The notes: a model not told the origin generated them from the sequence alone. A stretch of DNA of 64,000 nt from Schistocerca nitens (GCF_023898315.1 NC_064615.1:910649655-910713654); one strand, 5' to 3'; shown: positions 29,464 through 41,752, numbered from the stretch's first letter. Program-made: numbers and translations.

Positions 29464-29737
29464 TAACGACACACGCACTCCTCCAACAAACACGGTGAGC
29501 GTCCACCCGCTACTTGACGACAACTGCAAAAATTAACGCTTCCACTTCGTAGAACGGCATGCTCTGGACGTATCTCGTGGAGACGAACGCCAGCAATCAT
29601 GAGACCAAACTGCGCCGGTGAATCCTGTTGTTACACCGCGCACTGTGCTACGACAGTTTAAGAGAGCGACGCTCACGCTTTGCTGCGCTATTTCCTTCGC
29701 GGGAAATCAGTGCTCCTGTTTTCGAGACAGAAAACGT

Positions 29738-29819
29738 TGGCAGCGGTGGGATTCGAACCCACGCCTCCGAAGAGACTGGTGCCTGAAACCAGCGCCTTAG
29801 ACCGCTCGGCCACGCTACC
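29738..29819 (-). tRNA. tRNA-Leu(CAG)
   Basis: Unit 18, first Leu. Confidence 0.97.
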
Positions 29820-29899
29820 TACGCGACGCGGCCGCCGCAGGAGCTGCGTTCTACCCCACGAGAACACAGCGCAATGGCACAAAAACGAGAAGTAAAAAT

Positions 29900-29981
29900 T
29901 GGCAGCGGTGGGATTCGAACCCACGCCTCCGAAGAGACTGGTGCCTGAAACCAGCGCCTTAGACCGCTCGGCCACGCTACC
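29900..29981 (-). tRNA. tRNA-Leu(CAG)
   Basis: Unit 18, second Leu. Confidence 0.97.
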
Positions 29982-30061
29982 TACGCGACGCGGCCGCCGC
30001 AGGAGCTGCGTTCTACCCCACGAGAACACAGCGCAATGGCACAAAAACGAGAAGTAAAAAT

Positions 30062-30143
30062 TGGCAGCGGTGGGATTCGAACCCACGCCTCCGAAGAGAC
30101 TGGTGCCTTAAACCAGCGCCTTAGACCGCTCGGCCACGCTACC
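30062..30143 (-). tRNA. tRNA-Leu(AAG)
   Basis: Unit 18. Confidence 0.97.
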
Positions 30144-30435
30144 TGCGCCAGCGTTCCCCGCGTCTCTAGAAAACAGTGCACGACACAGTTTCCTGTTGTG
30201 CTGCGACTCGCTGCTCATGCATCGCACCTCAAACAACTGCCCCTTTCGACTATAGATTTAACCTCTCAGGCAGCTACCCACGCCCTGGGGCGGCCGAATT
30301 TCTTGTTGCTGATAATGAAATGGTAGTGCAACCTGCGGCGTGCGGAACATGAGTGTAAAGTGATGAGAGCATTGTGATTTCAAACACTGGGTGACGATCA
30401 TGATTGCAGCAACAGCAAGGCAAAACCTTCAAAAT

Positions 30436-30507
30436 TGCCGTGACCAGGATTCGAACCTGGGTTTTTGCGGCCACAACGCAATGTCCTAACCACTAGACGA
30501 TCACGGC
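30436..30507 (-). tRNA. tRNA-His(GTG)
   Basis: Unit 19. Confidence 0.97.
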
Positions 30508-30838
30508 CGCGGAGGCGCCCGGGGAAGCAGTTCTCGCGACTGCACCCGCCCGGTACACAGCAAAGCTCAGCCCACTGCGTCAGACGCGATCTCCATTATA
30601 TGTATACGGGCAAACGAAACGTGCCTGCGCTGTTAGGACACTAACCAGAGTGGGTAGCTGCATTCATCTCCCTGGCAGTGTCTTGCAGTCCTCCAAGTCT
30701 GTTGACCACAGGTGGACAGGTGTCGCATCTCTCTCGCCGTCACTTGTGGCCGTCATTCATACTTAACGTGCTTTTCTGCAAGCGTCAGTCGAGCAAAGTC
30801 GGGACAAGTCGCCTAAGAGGAGCAACAAAATGGTGGAT

Positions 30839-30910
30839 TTCCGGTACCGGGAATCGAACCCGGGCCTCCTGGGTGAGAGCCAGGTATCCTAGCCACTAGA
30901 CGACACCGGA
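30839..30910 (-). tRNA. tRNA-Glu(CTC)
   Basis: Unit 19, short flank. Confidence 0.97.
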
Positions 30911-31184
30911 TAACGACACACGCACTCCTCCAACAAACACGGTGAGCGTCCACCCGCTACTTGACGACAACTGCAAAAATTAACGCTTCCACTTCGTAGA
31001 ACGGCATGCTCTGGACGTATCTCGTGGAGACGAACGCCAGCAATCATGAGACCAAACTGCGCCGGTGAATCCTGTTGTTACACCGCGCACTGTGCTACGA
31101 CAGTTTAAGAGAGCGACGCTCACGCTTTGCTGCGCTATTTCCTTCGCGGGAAATCAGTGCTCCTGTTTTCGAGACAGAAAACGT

Positions 31185-31266
31185 TGGCAGCGGTGGGATT
31201 CGAACCCACGCCTCCGAAGAGACTGGTGCCTGAAACCAGCGCCTTAGACCGCTCGGCCACGCTACC
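31185..31266 (-). tRNA. tRNA-Leu(CAG)
   Basis: Unit 19, first Leu. Confidence 0.97.
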
Positions 31267-31346
31267 TACGCGCCGCGGCCGCCGCAGGAGCTGCGTTCTA
31301 CCCCACGAGAACACAGCGCAATGGCACAAAAACGAGAAGTAAAAAT

Positions 31347-31428
31347 TGGCAGCGGTGGGATTCGAACCCACGCCTCCGAAGAGACTGGTGCCTGAAACCA
31401 GCGCCTTAGACCGCTCGGCCACGCTACC
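31347..31428 (-). tRNA. tRNA-Leu(CAG)
   Basis: Unit 19, second Leu. Confidence 0.97.
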
Positions 31429-31508
31429 TACGCGACGCGGCCGCCGCAGGAGCTGCGTTCTACCCCACGAGAACACAGCGCAATGGCACAAAAACGAGAA
31501 GTAAAAAT

Positions 31509-31590
31509 TGGCAGCGGTGGGATTCGAACCCACGCCTCCGAAGAGACTGGTGCCTTAAACCAGCGCCTTAGACCGCTCGGCCACGCTACC
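31509..31590 (-). tRNA. tRNA-Leu(AAG)
   Basis: Unit 19. Confidence 0.97.
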
Positions 31591-31882
31591 TGCGCCAGCG
31601 TTCCCCGCGTCTCTAGAAAACAGTGCACGACACAGTTTCCTGTTGTGCTGCGACTCGCTGCTCATGCATCGCACCTCAAACAACTGCCCCTTTCGACTAT
31701 ATATTTAACCTCTCAGGCAGCTACCCACGCCCTGGGGCGGCCGAATTTCTTGTTGCTGATAATGAAATGGTAGTGCAACCTGCGGCGTGCGGAACATGAG
31801 TGTAAAGTGATGAGAGCATTGTGATTTCAAACACTGGGTGACGATCATGATTGCAGCAACAGCAAGGCAAAACCTTCAAAAT

Positions 31883-31954
31883 TGCCGTGACCAGGATTCG
31901 AACCTGGGTTTTTGCGGCCACAACGCAATGTCCTAACCACTAGACGATCACGGC
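31883..31954 (-). tRNA. tRNA-His(GTG)
   Basis: Unit 20. Confidence 0.97.
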
Positions 31955-32296
31955 CGCGGAGGCGCCCGGGGAAGCAGTTCTCGCGACTGCACCCGCCCGG
32001 TACACAGCAAAGCTCAGCCCACTGCGTCAGACGCGATCTCCATTATATGTATACGGGCAAACGAAACGTGCCTGCGCTGTTAGGACACTAACCAGAGTGG
32101 GTAGCTGCATTCATCTCCCTGGCAGTGTCTTGCAGTCCTCCAAGTCTGTTGACCACAGGTGGACAGGTGTCGCATCTCTCTCGCCGTCACTTGTGGCCGT
32201 CATTCATACTTAACGTGCTTTTCTGCAAGCGTCAGCGTAGCGTCAGTCGAGCAAAGTCGGGACAAGTCGCCTAAGAGGAGCAACAAAATGGTGGAT

Positions 32297-32368
32297 TTCC
32301 GGTACCGGGAATCGAACCCGGGCCTCCTGGGTGAGAGCCAGGTATCCTAGCCACTAGACGACACCGGA
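32297..32368 (-). tRNA. tRNA-Glu(CTC)
   Basis: Unit 20, long flank. Confidence 0.97.
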
Positions 32369-32642
32369 TAACGACACACGCACTCCTCCAACAAACACGG
32401 TGAGCGTCCACCCGCTACTTGACGACAACTGCAAAAATTAACGCTTCCACTTCGTAGAACGGCATGCTCTGGACGTATCTCGTGGAGACGAACGCCAGCA
32501 ATCATGAGACCAAACTGCGCCGGTGAATCCTGTTGTTACACCGCGCACTGTGCTACGACAGTTTAAGAGAGCGACGCTCACGCTTTGCTGCGCTATTTCC
32601 TTCGCGGGAAATCAGTGCTCCTGTTTTCGAGACAGAAAACGT

Positions 32643-32724
32643 TGGCAGCGGTGGGATTCGAACCCACGCCTCCGAAGAGACTGGTGCCTGAAACCAGCGC
32701 CTTAGACCGCTCGGCCACGCTACC
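32643..32724 (-). tRNA. tRNA-Leu(CAG)
   Basis: Unit 20, first Leu. Confidence 0.97.
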
Positions 32725-32804
32725 TACGCGACGCGGCCGCCGCAGGAGCTGCGTTCTACCCCACGAGAACACAGCGCAATGGCACAAAAACGAGAAGTAA
32801 AAAT

Positions 32805-32886
32805 TGGCAGCGGTGGGATTCGAACCCACGCCTCCGAAGAGACTGGTGCCTGAAACCAGCGCCTTAGACCGCTCGGCCACGCTACC
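32805..32886 (-). tRNA. tRNA-Leu(CAG)
   Basis: Unit 20, second Leu. Confidence 0.97.
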
Positions 32887-32966
32887 TACGCGACGCGGCC
32901 GCCGCAGGAGCTGCGTTCTACCCCACGAGAACACAGCGCAATGGCACAAAAACGAGAAGTAAAAAT

Positions 32967-33048
32967 TGGCAGCGGTGGGATTCGAACCCACGCCTCCGAA
33001 GAGACTGGTGCCTTAAACCAGCGCCTTAGACCGCTCGGCCACGCTACC
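32967..33048 (-). tRNA. tRNA-Leu(AAG)
   Basis: Unit 20. Confidence 0.97.
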
Positions 33049-33340
33049 TGCGCCAGCGTTCCCCGCGTCTCTAGAAAACAGTGCACGACACAGTTTCCTG
33101 TTGTGCTGCGACTCGCTGCTCATGCATCGCACCTCAAACAACTGCCCCTTTCGACTATAGATTTAACCTCTCAGGCAGCTACCCACGCCCTGGGGCGGCC
33201 GAATTTCTTGTTGCTGATAATGAAATGGTAGTGCAACCTGCGGCGTGCGGAACATGAGTGTAAAGTGATGAGAGCATTGTGATTTCAAACACTGGGTGAC
33301 GATCATGATTGCAGCAACAGCAAGGCAAAACCTTCAAAAT

Positions 33341-33412
33341 TGCCGTGACCAGGATTCGAACCTGGGTTTTTGCGGCCACAACGCAATGTCCTAACCACTA
33401 GACGATCACGGC
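33341..33412 (-). tRNA. tRNA-His(GTG)
   Basis: Unit 21. Confidence 0.97.
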
Positions 33413-33743
33413 CGCGGAGGCGCCCGGGGAAGCAGTTCTCGCGACTGCACCCGCCCGGTACACAGCAAAGCTCAGCCCACTGCGTCAGACGCGATCTCCA
33501 TTATATGTATACGGGCAAACGAAACGTGCCTGCGCTGTTAGGACACTAACCAGAGTGGGTAGCTGCATTCATCTCCCTGGCAGTGTCTTGCAGTCCTCCA
33601 AGTCTGTTGACCACAGGTGGACAGGTGTCGCATCTCTCTCGCCGTCACTTGTGGCCGTCATTCATACTTAACGTGCTTTTCTGCAAGCGTCAGTCGAGCA
33701 AAGTCGGGACAAGTCGCCTAAGAGGAGCAACAAAATGGTGGAT

Positions 33744-33815
33744 TTCCGGTACCGGGAATCGAACCCGGGCCTCCTGGGTGAGAGCCAGGTATCCTAGCCA
33801 CTAGACGACACCGGA
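33744..33815 (-). tRNA. tRNA-Glu(CTC)
   Basis: Unit 21, short flank. Confidence 0.97.
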
Positions 33816-34089
33816 TAACGACACACGCACTCCTCCAACAAACACGGTGAGCGTCCACCCGCTACTTGACGACAACTGCAAAAATTAACGCTTCCACTTC
33901 GTAGAACGGCATGCTCTGGACGTATCTCGTGGAGACGAACGCCAGCAATCATGAGACCAAACTGCGCCGGTGAATCCTGTTGTTACACCGCGCACTGTGC
34001 TACGACAGTTTAAGAGAGCGACGCTCACGCTTTGCTGCGCTATTTCCTTCGCGGGAAATCAGTGCTCCTGTTTTCGAGACAGAAAACGT

Positions 34090-34171
34090 TGGCAGCGGTG
34101 GGATTCGAACCCACGCCTCCGAAGAGACTGGTGCCTGAAACCAGCGCCTTAGACCGCTCGGCCACGCTACC
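34090..34171 (-). tRNA. tRNA-Leu(CAG)
   Basis: Unit 21, first Leu. Confidence 0.97.
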
Positions 34172-34251
34172 TACGCGCCGCGGCCGCCGCAGGAGCTGCG
34201 TTCTACCCCACGAGAACACAGCGCAATGGCACAAAAACGAGAAGTAAAAAT

Positions 34252-34333
34252 TGGCAGCGGTGGGATTCGAACCCACGCCTCCGAAGAGACTGGTGCCTGA
34301 AACCAGCGCCTTAGACCGCTCGGCCACGCTACC
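34252..34333 (-). tRNA. tRNA-Leu(CAG)
   Basis: Unit 21, second Leu. Confidence 0.97.
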
Positions 34334-34413
34334 TACGCGACGCGGCCGCCGCAGGAGCTGCGTTCTACCCCACGAGAACACAGCGCAATGGCACAAAAAC
34401 GAGAAGTAAAAAT

Positions 34414-34495
34414 TGGCAGCGGTGGGATTCGAACCCACGCCTCCGAAGAGACTGGTGCCTTAAACCAGCGCCTTAGACCGCTCGGCCACGCTACC
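34414..34495 (-). tRNA. tRNA-Leu(AAG)
   Basis: Unit 21. Confidence 0.97.
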
Positions 34496-34787
34496 TGCGC
34501 CAGCGTTCCCCGCGTCTCTAGAAAACAGTGCACGACACAGTTTCCTGTTGTGCTGCGACTCGCTGCTCATGCATCGCACCTCAAACAACTGCCCCTTTCG
34601 ACTATATATTTAACCTCTCAGGCAGCTACCCACGCCCTGGGGCGGCCGAATTTCTTGTTGCTGATAATGAAATGGTAGTGCAACCTGCGGCGTGCGGAAC
34701 ATGAGTGTAAAGTGATGAGAGCATTGTGATTTCAAACACTGGGTGACGATCATGATTGCAGCAACAGCAAGGCAAAACCTTCAAAAT

Positions 34788-34859
34788 TGCCGTGACCAGG
34801 ATTCGAACCTGGGTTTTTGCGGCCACAACGCAATGTCCTAACCACTAGACGATCACGGC
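34788..34859 (-). tRNA. tRNA-His(GTG)
   Basis: Unit 22. Confidence 0.97.
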
Positions 34860-35201
34860 CGCGGAGGCGCCCGGGGAAGCAGTTCTCGCGACTGCACCCG
34901 CCCGGTACACAGCAAAGCTCAGCCCACTGCGTCAGACGCGATCTCCATTATATGTATACGGGCAAACGAAACGTGCCTGCGCTGTTAGGACACTAACCAG
35001 AGTGGGTAGCTGCATTCATCTCCCTGGCAGTGTCTTGCAGTCCTCCAAGTCTGTTGACCACAGGTGGACAGGTGTCGCATCTCTCTCGCCGTCACTTGTG
35101 GCCGTCATTCATACTTAACGTGCTTTTCTGCAAGCGTCAGCGTAGCGTCAGTCGAGCAAAGTCGGGACAAGTCGCCTAAGAGGAGCAACAAAATGGTGGA
35201 T

Positions 35202-35273
35202 TTCCGGTACCGGGAATCGAACCCGGGCCTCCTGGGTGAGAGCCAGGTATCCTAGCCACTAGACGACACCGGA
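35202..35273 (-). tRNA. tRNA-Glu(CTC)
   Basis: Unit 22, long flank. Confidence 0.97.
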
Positions 35274-35547
35274 TAACGACACACGCACTCCTCCAACAAA
35301 CACGGTGAGCGTCCACCCGCTACTTGACGACAACTGCAAAAATTAACGCTTCCACTTCGTAGAACGGCATGCTCTGGACGTATCTCGTGGAGACGAACGC
35401 CAGCAATCATGAGACCAAACTGCGCCGGTGAATCCTGTTGTTACACCGCGCACTGTGCTACGACAGTTTAAGAGAGCGACGCTCACGCTTTGCTGCGCTA
35501 TTTCCTTCGCGGGAAATCAGTGCTCCTGTTTTCGAGACAGAAAACGT

Positions 35548-35629
35548 TGGCAGCGGTGGGATTCGAACCCACGCCTCCGAAGAGACTGGTGCCTGAAACC
35601 AGCGCCTTAGACCGCTCGGCCACGCTACC
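35548..35629 (-). tRNA. tRNA-Leu(CAG)
   Basis: Unit 22, first Leu. Confidence 0.97.
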
Positions 35630-35709
35630 TACGCGCCGCGGCCGCCGCAGGAGCTGCGTTCTACCCCACGAGAACACAGCGCAATGGCACAAAAACGAGA
35701 AGTAAAAAT

Positions 35710-35791
35710 TGGCAGCGGTGGGATTCGAACCCACGCCTCCGAAGAGACTGGTGCCTGAAACCAGCGCCTTAGACCGCTCGGCCACGCTACC
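35710..35791 (-). tRNA. tRNA-Leu(CAG)
   Basis: Unit 22, second Leu. Confidence 0.97.
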
Positions 35792-35871
35792 TACGCGACG
35801 CGGCCGCCGCAGGAGCTGCGTTCTACCCCACGAGAACACAGCGCAATGGCACAAAAACGAGAAGTAAAAAT

Positions 35872-35953
35872 TGGCAGCGGTGGGATTCGAACCCACGCCT
35901 CCGAAGAGACTGGTGCCTTAAACCAGCGCCTTAGACCGCTCGGCCACGCTACC
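35872..35953 (-). tRNA. tRNA-Leu(AAG)
   Basis: Unit 22. Confidence 0.97.
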
Positions 35954-36245
35954 TGCGCCAGCGTTCCCCGCGTCTCTAGAAAACAGTGCACGACACAGTT
36001 TCCTGTTGTGCTGCGACTCGCTGCTCATGCATCGCACCTCAAACAACTGCCCCTTTCGACTATAGATTTAACCTCTCAGGCAGCTACCCACGCCCTGGGG
36101 CGGCCGAATTTCTTGTTGCTGATAATGAAATGGTAGTGCAACCTGCGGCGTGCGGAACATGAGTGTAAAGTGATGAGAGCATTGTGATTTCAAACACTGG
36201 GTGACGATCATGATTGCAGCAACAGCAAGGCAAAACCTTCAAAAT

Positions 36246-36317
36246 TGCCGTGACCAGGATTCGAACCTGGGTTTTTGCGGCCACAACGCAATGTCCTAAC
36301 CACTAGACGATCACGGC
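36246..36317 (-). tRNA. tRNA-His(GTG)
   Basis: Unit 23. Confidence 0.97.
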
Positions 36318-36648
36318 CGCGGAGGCGCCCGGGGAAGCAGTTCTCGCGACTGCACCCGCCCGGTACACAGCAAAGCTCAGCCCACTGCGTCAGACGCGAT
36401 CTCCATTATATGTATACGGGCAAACGAAACGTGCCTGCGCTGTTAGGACACTAACCAGAGTGGGTAGCTGCATTCATCTCCCTGGCAGTGTCTTGCAGTC
36501 CTCCAAGTCTGTTGACCACAGGTGGACAGGTGTCGCATCTCTCTCGCCGTCACTTGTGGCCGTCATTCATACTTAACGTGCTTTTCTGCAAGCGTCAGTC
36601 GAGCAAAGTCGGGACAAGTCGCCTAAGAGGAGCAACAAAATGGTGGAT

Positions 36649-36720
36649 TTCCGGTACCGGGAATCGAACCCGGGCCTCCTGGGTGAGAGCCAGGTATCCT
36701 AGCCACTAGACGACACCGGA
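36649..36720 (-). tRNA. tRNA-Glu(CTC)
   Basis: Unit 23, short flank. Confidence 0.97.
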
Positions 36721-36994
36721 TAACGACACACGCACTCCTCCAACAAACACGGTGAGCGTCCACCCGCTACTTGACGACAACTGCAAAAATTAACGCTTCC
36801 ACTTCGTAGAACGGCATGCTCTGGACGTATCTCGTGGAGACGAACGCCAGCAATCATGAGACCAAACTGCGCCGGTGAATCCTGTTGTTACACCGCGCAC
36901 TGTGCTACGACAGTTTAAGAGAGCGACGCTCACGCTTTGCTGCGCTATTTCCTTCGCGGGAAATCAGTGCTCCTGTTTTCGAGACAGAAAACGT

Positions 36995-37076
36995 TGGCAG
37001 CGGTGGGATTCGAACCCACGCCTCCGAAGAGACTGGTGCCTGAAACCAGCGCCTTAGACCGCTCGGCCACGCTACC
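36995..37076 (-). tRNA. tRNA-Leu(CAG)
   Basis: Unit 23, first Leu. Confidence 0.97.
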
Positions 37077-37156
37077 TACGCGACGCGGCCGCCGCAGGAG
37101 CTGCGTTCTACCCCACGAGAACACAGCGCAATGGCACAAAAACGAGAAGTAAAAAT

Positions 37157-37238
37157 TGGCAGCGGTGGGATTCGAACCCACGCCTCCGAAGAGACTGGTG
37201 CCTGAAACCAGCGCCTTAGACCGCTCGGCCACGCTACC
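37157..37238 (-). tRNA. tRNA-Leu(CAG)
   Basis: Unit 23, second Leu. Confidence 0.97.
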
Positions 37239-37318
37239 TACGCGACGCGGCCGCCGCAGGAGCTGCGTTCTACCCCACGAGAACACAGCGCAATGGCACA
37301 AAAACGAGAAGTAAAAAT

Positions 37319-37400
37319 TGGCAGCGGTGGGATTCGAACCCACGCCTCCGAAGAGACTGGTGCCTTAAACCAGCGCCTTAGACCGCTCGGCCACGCTACC
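37319..37400 (-). tRNA. tRNA-Leu(AAG)
   Basis: Unit 23. Confidence 0.97.
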
Positions 37401-37692
37401 TGCGCCAGCGTTCCCCGCGTCTCTAGAAAACAGTGCACGACACAGTTTCCTGTTGTGCTGCGACTCGCTGCTCATGCATCGCACCTCAAACAACTGCCCC
37501 TTTCGACTATAGATTTAACCTCTCAGGCAGCTACCCACGCCCTGGGGCGGCCGAATTTCTTGTTGCTGATAATGAAATGGTAGTGCAACCTGCGGCGTGC
37601 GGAACATGAGTGTAAAGTGATGAGAGCATTGTGATTTCAAACACTGGGTGACGATCATGATTGCAGCAACAGCAAGGCAAAACCTTCAAAAT

Positions 37693-37764
37693 TGCCGTGA
37701 CCAGGATTCGAACCTGGGTTTTTGCGGCCACAACGCAATGTCCTAACCACTAGACGATCACGGC
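37693..37764 (-). tRNA. tRNA-His(GTG)
   Basis: Unit 24. Confidence 0.97.
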
Positions 37765-38095
37765 CGCGGAGGCGCCCGGGGAAGCAGTTCTCGCGACTGC
37801 ACCCGCCCGGTACACAGCAAAGCTCAGCCCACTGCGTCAGACGCGATCTCCATTATATGTATACGGGCAAACGAAACGTGCCTGCGCTGTTAGGACACTA
37901 ACCAGAGTGGGTAGCTGCATTCATCTCCCTGGCAGTGTCTTGCAGTCCTCCAAGTCTGTTGACCACAGGTGGACAGGTGTCGCATCTCTCTCGCCGTCAC
38001 TTGTGGCCGTCATTCATACTTAACGTGCTTTTCTGCAAGCGTCAGTCGAGCAAAGTCGGGACAAGTCGCCTAAGAGGAGCAACAAAATGGTGGAT

Positions 38096-38167
38096 TTCCG
38101 GTACCGGGAATCGAACCCGGGCCTCCTGGGTGAGAGCCAGGTATCCTAGCCACTAGACGACACCGGA
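38096..38167 (-). tRNA. tRNA-Glu(CTC)
   Basis: Unit 24, short flank. Confidence 0.97.
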
Positions 38168-38441
38168 TAACGACACACGCACTCCTCCAACAAACACGGT
38201 GAGCGTCCACCCGCTACTTGACGACAACTGCAAAAATTAACGCTTCCACTTCGTAGAACGGCATGCTCTGGACGTATCTCGTGGAGACGAACGCCAGCAA
38301 TCATGAGACCAAACTGCGCCGGTGAATCCTGTTGTTACACCGCGCACTGTGCTACGACAGTTTAAGAGAGCGACGCTCACGCTTTGCTGCGCTATTTCCT
38401 TCGCGGGAAATCAGTGCTCCTGTTTTCGAGACAGAAAACGT

Positions 38442-38523
38442 TGGCAGCGGTGGGATTCGAACCCACGCCTCCGAAGAGACTGGTGCCTGAAACCAGCGCC
38501 TTAGACCGCTCGGCCACGCTACC
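38442..38523 (-). tRNA. tRNA-Leu(CAG)
   Basis: Unit 24, first Leu. Confidence 0.97.
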
Positions 38524-38603
38524 TACGCGCCGCGGCCGCCGCAGGAGCTGCGTTCTACCCCACGAGAACACAGCGCAATGGCACAAAAACGAGAAGTAAA
38601 AAT

Positions 38604-38685
38604 TGGCAGCGGTGGGATTCGAACCCACGCCTCCGAAGAGACTGGTGCCTGAAACCAGCGCCTTAGACCGCTCGGCCACGCTACC
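38604..38685 (-). tRNA. tRNA-Leu(CAG)
   Basis: Unit 24, second Leu. Confidence 0.97.
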
Positions 38686-38765
38686 TACGCGACGCGGCCG
38701 CCGCAGGAGCTGCGTTCTACCCCACGAGAACACAGCGCAATGGCACAAAAACGAGAAGTAAAAAT

Positions 38766-38847
38766 TGGCAGCGGTGGGATTCGAACCCACGCCTCCGAAG
38801 AGACTGGTGCCTTAAACCAGCGCCTTAGACCGCTCGGCCACGCTACC
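38766..38847 (-). tRNA. tRNA-Leu(AAG)
   Basis: Unit 24. Confidence 0.97.
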
Positions 38848-39139
38848 TGCGCCAGCGTTCCCCGCGTCTCTAGAAAACAGTGCACGACACAGTTTCCTGT
38901 TGTGCTGCGACTCGCTGCTCATGCATCGCACCTCAAACAACTGCCCCTTTCGACTATATATTTAACCTCTCAGGCAGCTACCCACGCCCTGGGGCGGCCG
39001 AATTTCTTGTTGCTGATAATGAAATGGTAGTGCAACCTGCGGCGTGCGGAACATGAGTGTAAAGTGATGAGAGCATTGTGATTTCAAACACTGGGTGACG
39101 ATCATGATTGCAGCAACAGCAAGGCAAAACCTTCAAAAT

Positions 39140-39211
39140 TGCCGTGACCAGGATTCGAACCTGGGTTTTTGCGGCCACAACGCAATGTCCTAACCACTAG
39201 ACGATCACGGC
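39140..39211 (-). tRNA. tRNA-His(GTG)
   Basis: Unit 25. Confidence 0.97.
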
Positions 39212-39553
39212 CGCGGAGGCGCCCGGGGAAGCAGTTCTCGCGACTGCACCCGCCCGGTACACAGCAAAGCTCAGCCCACTGCGTCAGACGCGATCTCCAT
39301 TATATGTATACGGGCAAACGAAACGTGCCTGCGCTGTTAGGACACTAACCAGAGTGGGTAGCTGCATTCATCTCCCTGGCAGTGTCTTGCAGTCCTCCAA
39401 GTCTGTTGACCACAGGTGGACAGGTGTCGCATCTCTCTCGCCGTCACTTGTGGCCGTCATTCATACTTAACGTGCTTTTCTGCAAGCGTCAGCGTAGCGT
39501 CAGTCGAGCAAAGTCGGGACAAGTCGCCTAAGAGGAGCAACAAAATGGTGGAT

Positions 39554-39625
39554 TTCCGGTACCGGGAATCGAACCCGGGCCTCCTGGGTGAGAGCCAGGT
39601 ATCCTAGCCACTAGACGACACCGGA
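39554..39625 (-). tRNA. tRNA-Glu(CTC)
   Basis: Unit 25, long flank. Confidence 0.97.
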
Positions 39626-39899
39626 TAACGACACACGCACTCCTCCAACAAACACGGTGAGCGTCCACCCGCTACTTGACGACAACTGCAAAAATTAACG
39701 CTTCCACTTCGTAGAACGGCATGCTCTGGACGTATCTCGTGGAGACGAACGCCAGCAATCATGAGACCAAACTGCGCCGGTGAATCCTGTTGTTACACCG
39801 CGCACTGTGCTACGACAGTTTAAGAGAGCGACGCTCACGCTTTGCTGCGCTATTTCCTTCGCGGGAAATCAGTGCTCCTGTTTTCGAGACAGAAAACGT

Positions 39900-39981
39900 T
39901 GGCAGCGGTGGGATTCGAACCCACGCCTCCGAAGAGACTGGTGCCTGAAACCAGCGCCTTAGACCGCTCGGCCACGCTACC
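39900..39981 (-). tRNA. tRNA-Leu(CAG)
   Basis: Unit 25, first Leu. Confidence 0.97.
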
Positions 39982-40061
39982 TACGCGCCGCGGCCGCCGC
40001 AGGAGCTGCGTTCTACCCCACGAGAACACAGCGCAATGGCACAAAAACGAGAAGTAAAAAT

Positions 40062-40143
40062 TGGCAGCGGTGGGATTCGAACCCACGCCTCCGAAGAGAC
40101 TGGTGCCTGAAACCAGCGCCTTAGACCGCTCGGCCACGCTACC
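40062..40143 (-). tRNA. tRNA-Leu(CAG)
   Basis: Unit 25, second Leu; 5' spacer has the private change ggagatgcg for ggagctgcg. Confidence 0.97.
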
Positions 40144-40223
40144 TACGCGACGCGGCCGCCGCAGGAGATGCGTTCTACCCCACGAGAACACAGCGCAATG
40201 GCACAAAAACGAGAAGTAAAAAT

Positions 40224-40305
40224 TGGCAGCGGTGGGATTCGAACCCACGCCTCCGAAGAGACTGGTGCCTTAAACCAGCGCCTTAGACCGCTCGGCCACG
40301 CTACC
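40224..40305 (-). tRNA. tRNA-Leu(AAG)
   Basis: Unit 25. Confidence 0.97.
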
Positions 40306-40597
40306 TGCGCCAGCGTTCCCCGCGTCTCTAGAAAACAGTGCACGACACAGTTTCCTGTTGTGCTGCGACTCGCTGCTCATGCATCGCACCTCAAACAACT
40401 GCCCCTTTCGACTATAGATTTAACCTCTCAGGCAGCTACCCACGCCCTGGGGCGGCCGAATTTCTTGTTGCTGATAATGAAATGGTAGTGCAACCTGCGG
40501 CGTGCGGAACATGAGTGTAAAGTGATGAGAGCATTGTGATTTCAAACACTGGGTGACGATCATGATTGCAGCAACAGCAAGGCAAAACCTTCAAAAT

Positions 40598-40669
40598 TGC
40601 CGTGACCAGGATTCGAACCTGGGTTTTTGCGGCCACAACGCAATGTCCTAACCACTAGACGATCACGGC
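40598..40669 (-). tRNA. tRNA-His(GTG)
   Basis: Unit 26. Confidence 0.97.
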
Positions 40670-41000
40670 CGCGGAGGCGCCCGGGGAAGCAGTTCTCGCG
40701 ACTGCACCCGCCCGGTACACAGCAAAGCTCAGCCCACTGCGTCAGACGCGATCTCCATTATATGTATACGGGCAAACGAAACGTGCCTGCGCTGTTAGGA
40801 CACTAACCAGAGTGGGTAGCTGCATTCATCTCCCTGGCAGTGTCTTGCAGTCCTCCAAGTCTGTTGACCACAGGTGGACAGGTGTCGCATCTCTCTCGCC
40901 GTCACTTGTGGCCGTCATTCATACTTAACGTGCTTTTCTGCAAGCGTCAGTCGAGCAAAGTCGGGACAAGTCGCCTAAGAGGAGCAACAAAATGGTGGAT

Positions 41001-41072
41001 TTCCGGTACCGGGAATCGAACCCGGGCCTCCTGGGTGAGAGCCAGGTATCCTAGCCACTAGACGACACCGGA
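41001..41072 (-). tRNA. tRNA-Glu(CTC)
   Basis: Unit 26, short flank. Confidence 0.97.
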
Positions 41073-41346
41073 TAACGACACACGCACTCCTCCAACAAAC
41101 ACGGTGAGCGTCCACCCGCTACTTGACGACAACTGCAAAAATTAACGCTTCCACTTCGTAGAACGGCATGCTCTGGACGTATCTCGTGGAGACGAATGCC
41201 AGCAATCATGAGACCAAACTGCGCCGGTGAATCCTGTTGTTACACCGCGCACTGTGCTACGACAGTTTAAGAGAGCGACGCTCACGCTTTGCTGCGCTAT
41301 TTCCTTCGCGGGAAATCAGTGCTCCTGTTTTCGAGACAGAAAACGT

Positions 41347-41428
41347 TGGCAGCGGTGGGATTCGAACCCACGCCTCCGAAGAGACTGGTGCCTGAAACCA
41401 GCGCCTTAGACCGCTCGGCCACGCTACC
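41347..41428 (-). tRNA. tRNA-Leu(CAG)
   Basis: Unit 26, first Leu. Confidence 0.97.
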
Positions 41429-41508
41429 TACGCGCCGCGGCCGCCGCAGGAGCTGCGTTCTACCCCACGAGAACACAGCGCAATGGCACAAAAACGAGAA
41501 GTAAAAAT

Positions 41509-41590
41509 TGGCAGCGGTGGGATTCGAACCCACGCCTCCGAAGAGACTGGTGCCTGAAACCAGCGCCTTAGACCGCTCGGCCACGCTACC
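41509..41590 (-). tRNA. tRNA-Leu(CAG)
   Basis: Unit 26, second Leu. Confidence 0.97.
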
Positions 41591-41670
41591 TACGCGACGC
41601 GGCCGCCGCAGGAGCTGCGTTCTACCCCACGAGAACACAGCGCAATGGCACAAAAACGAGAAGTAAAAAT

Positions 41671-41752
41671 TGGCAGCGGTGGGATTCGAACCCACGCCTC
41701 CGAAGAGACTGGTGCCTTAAACCAGCGCCTTAGACCGCTCGGCCACGCTACC
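41671..41752 (-). tRNA. tRNA-Leu(AAG)
   Basis: Unit 26. Confidence 0.97.
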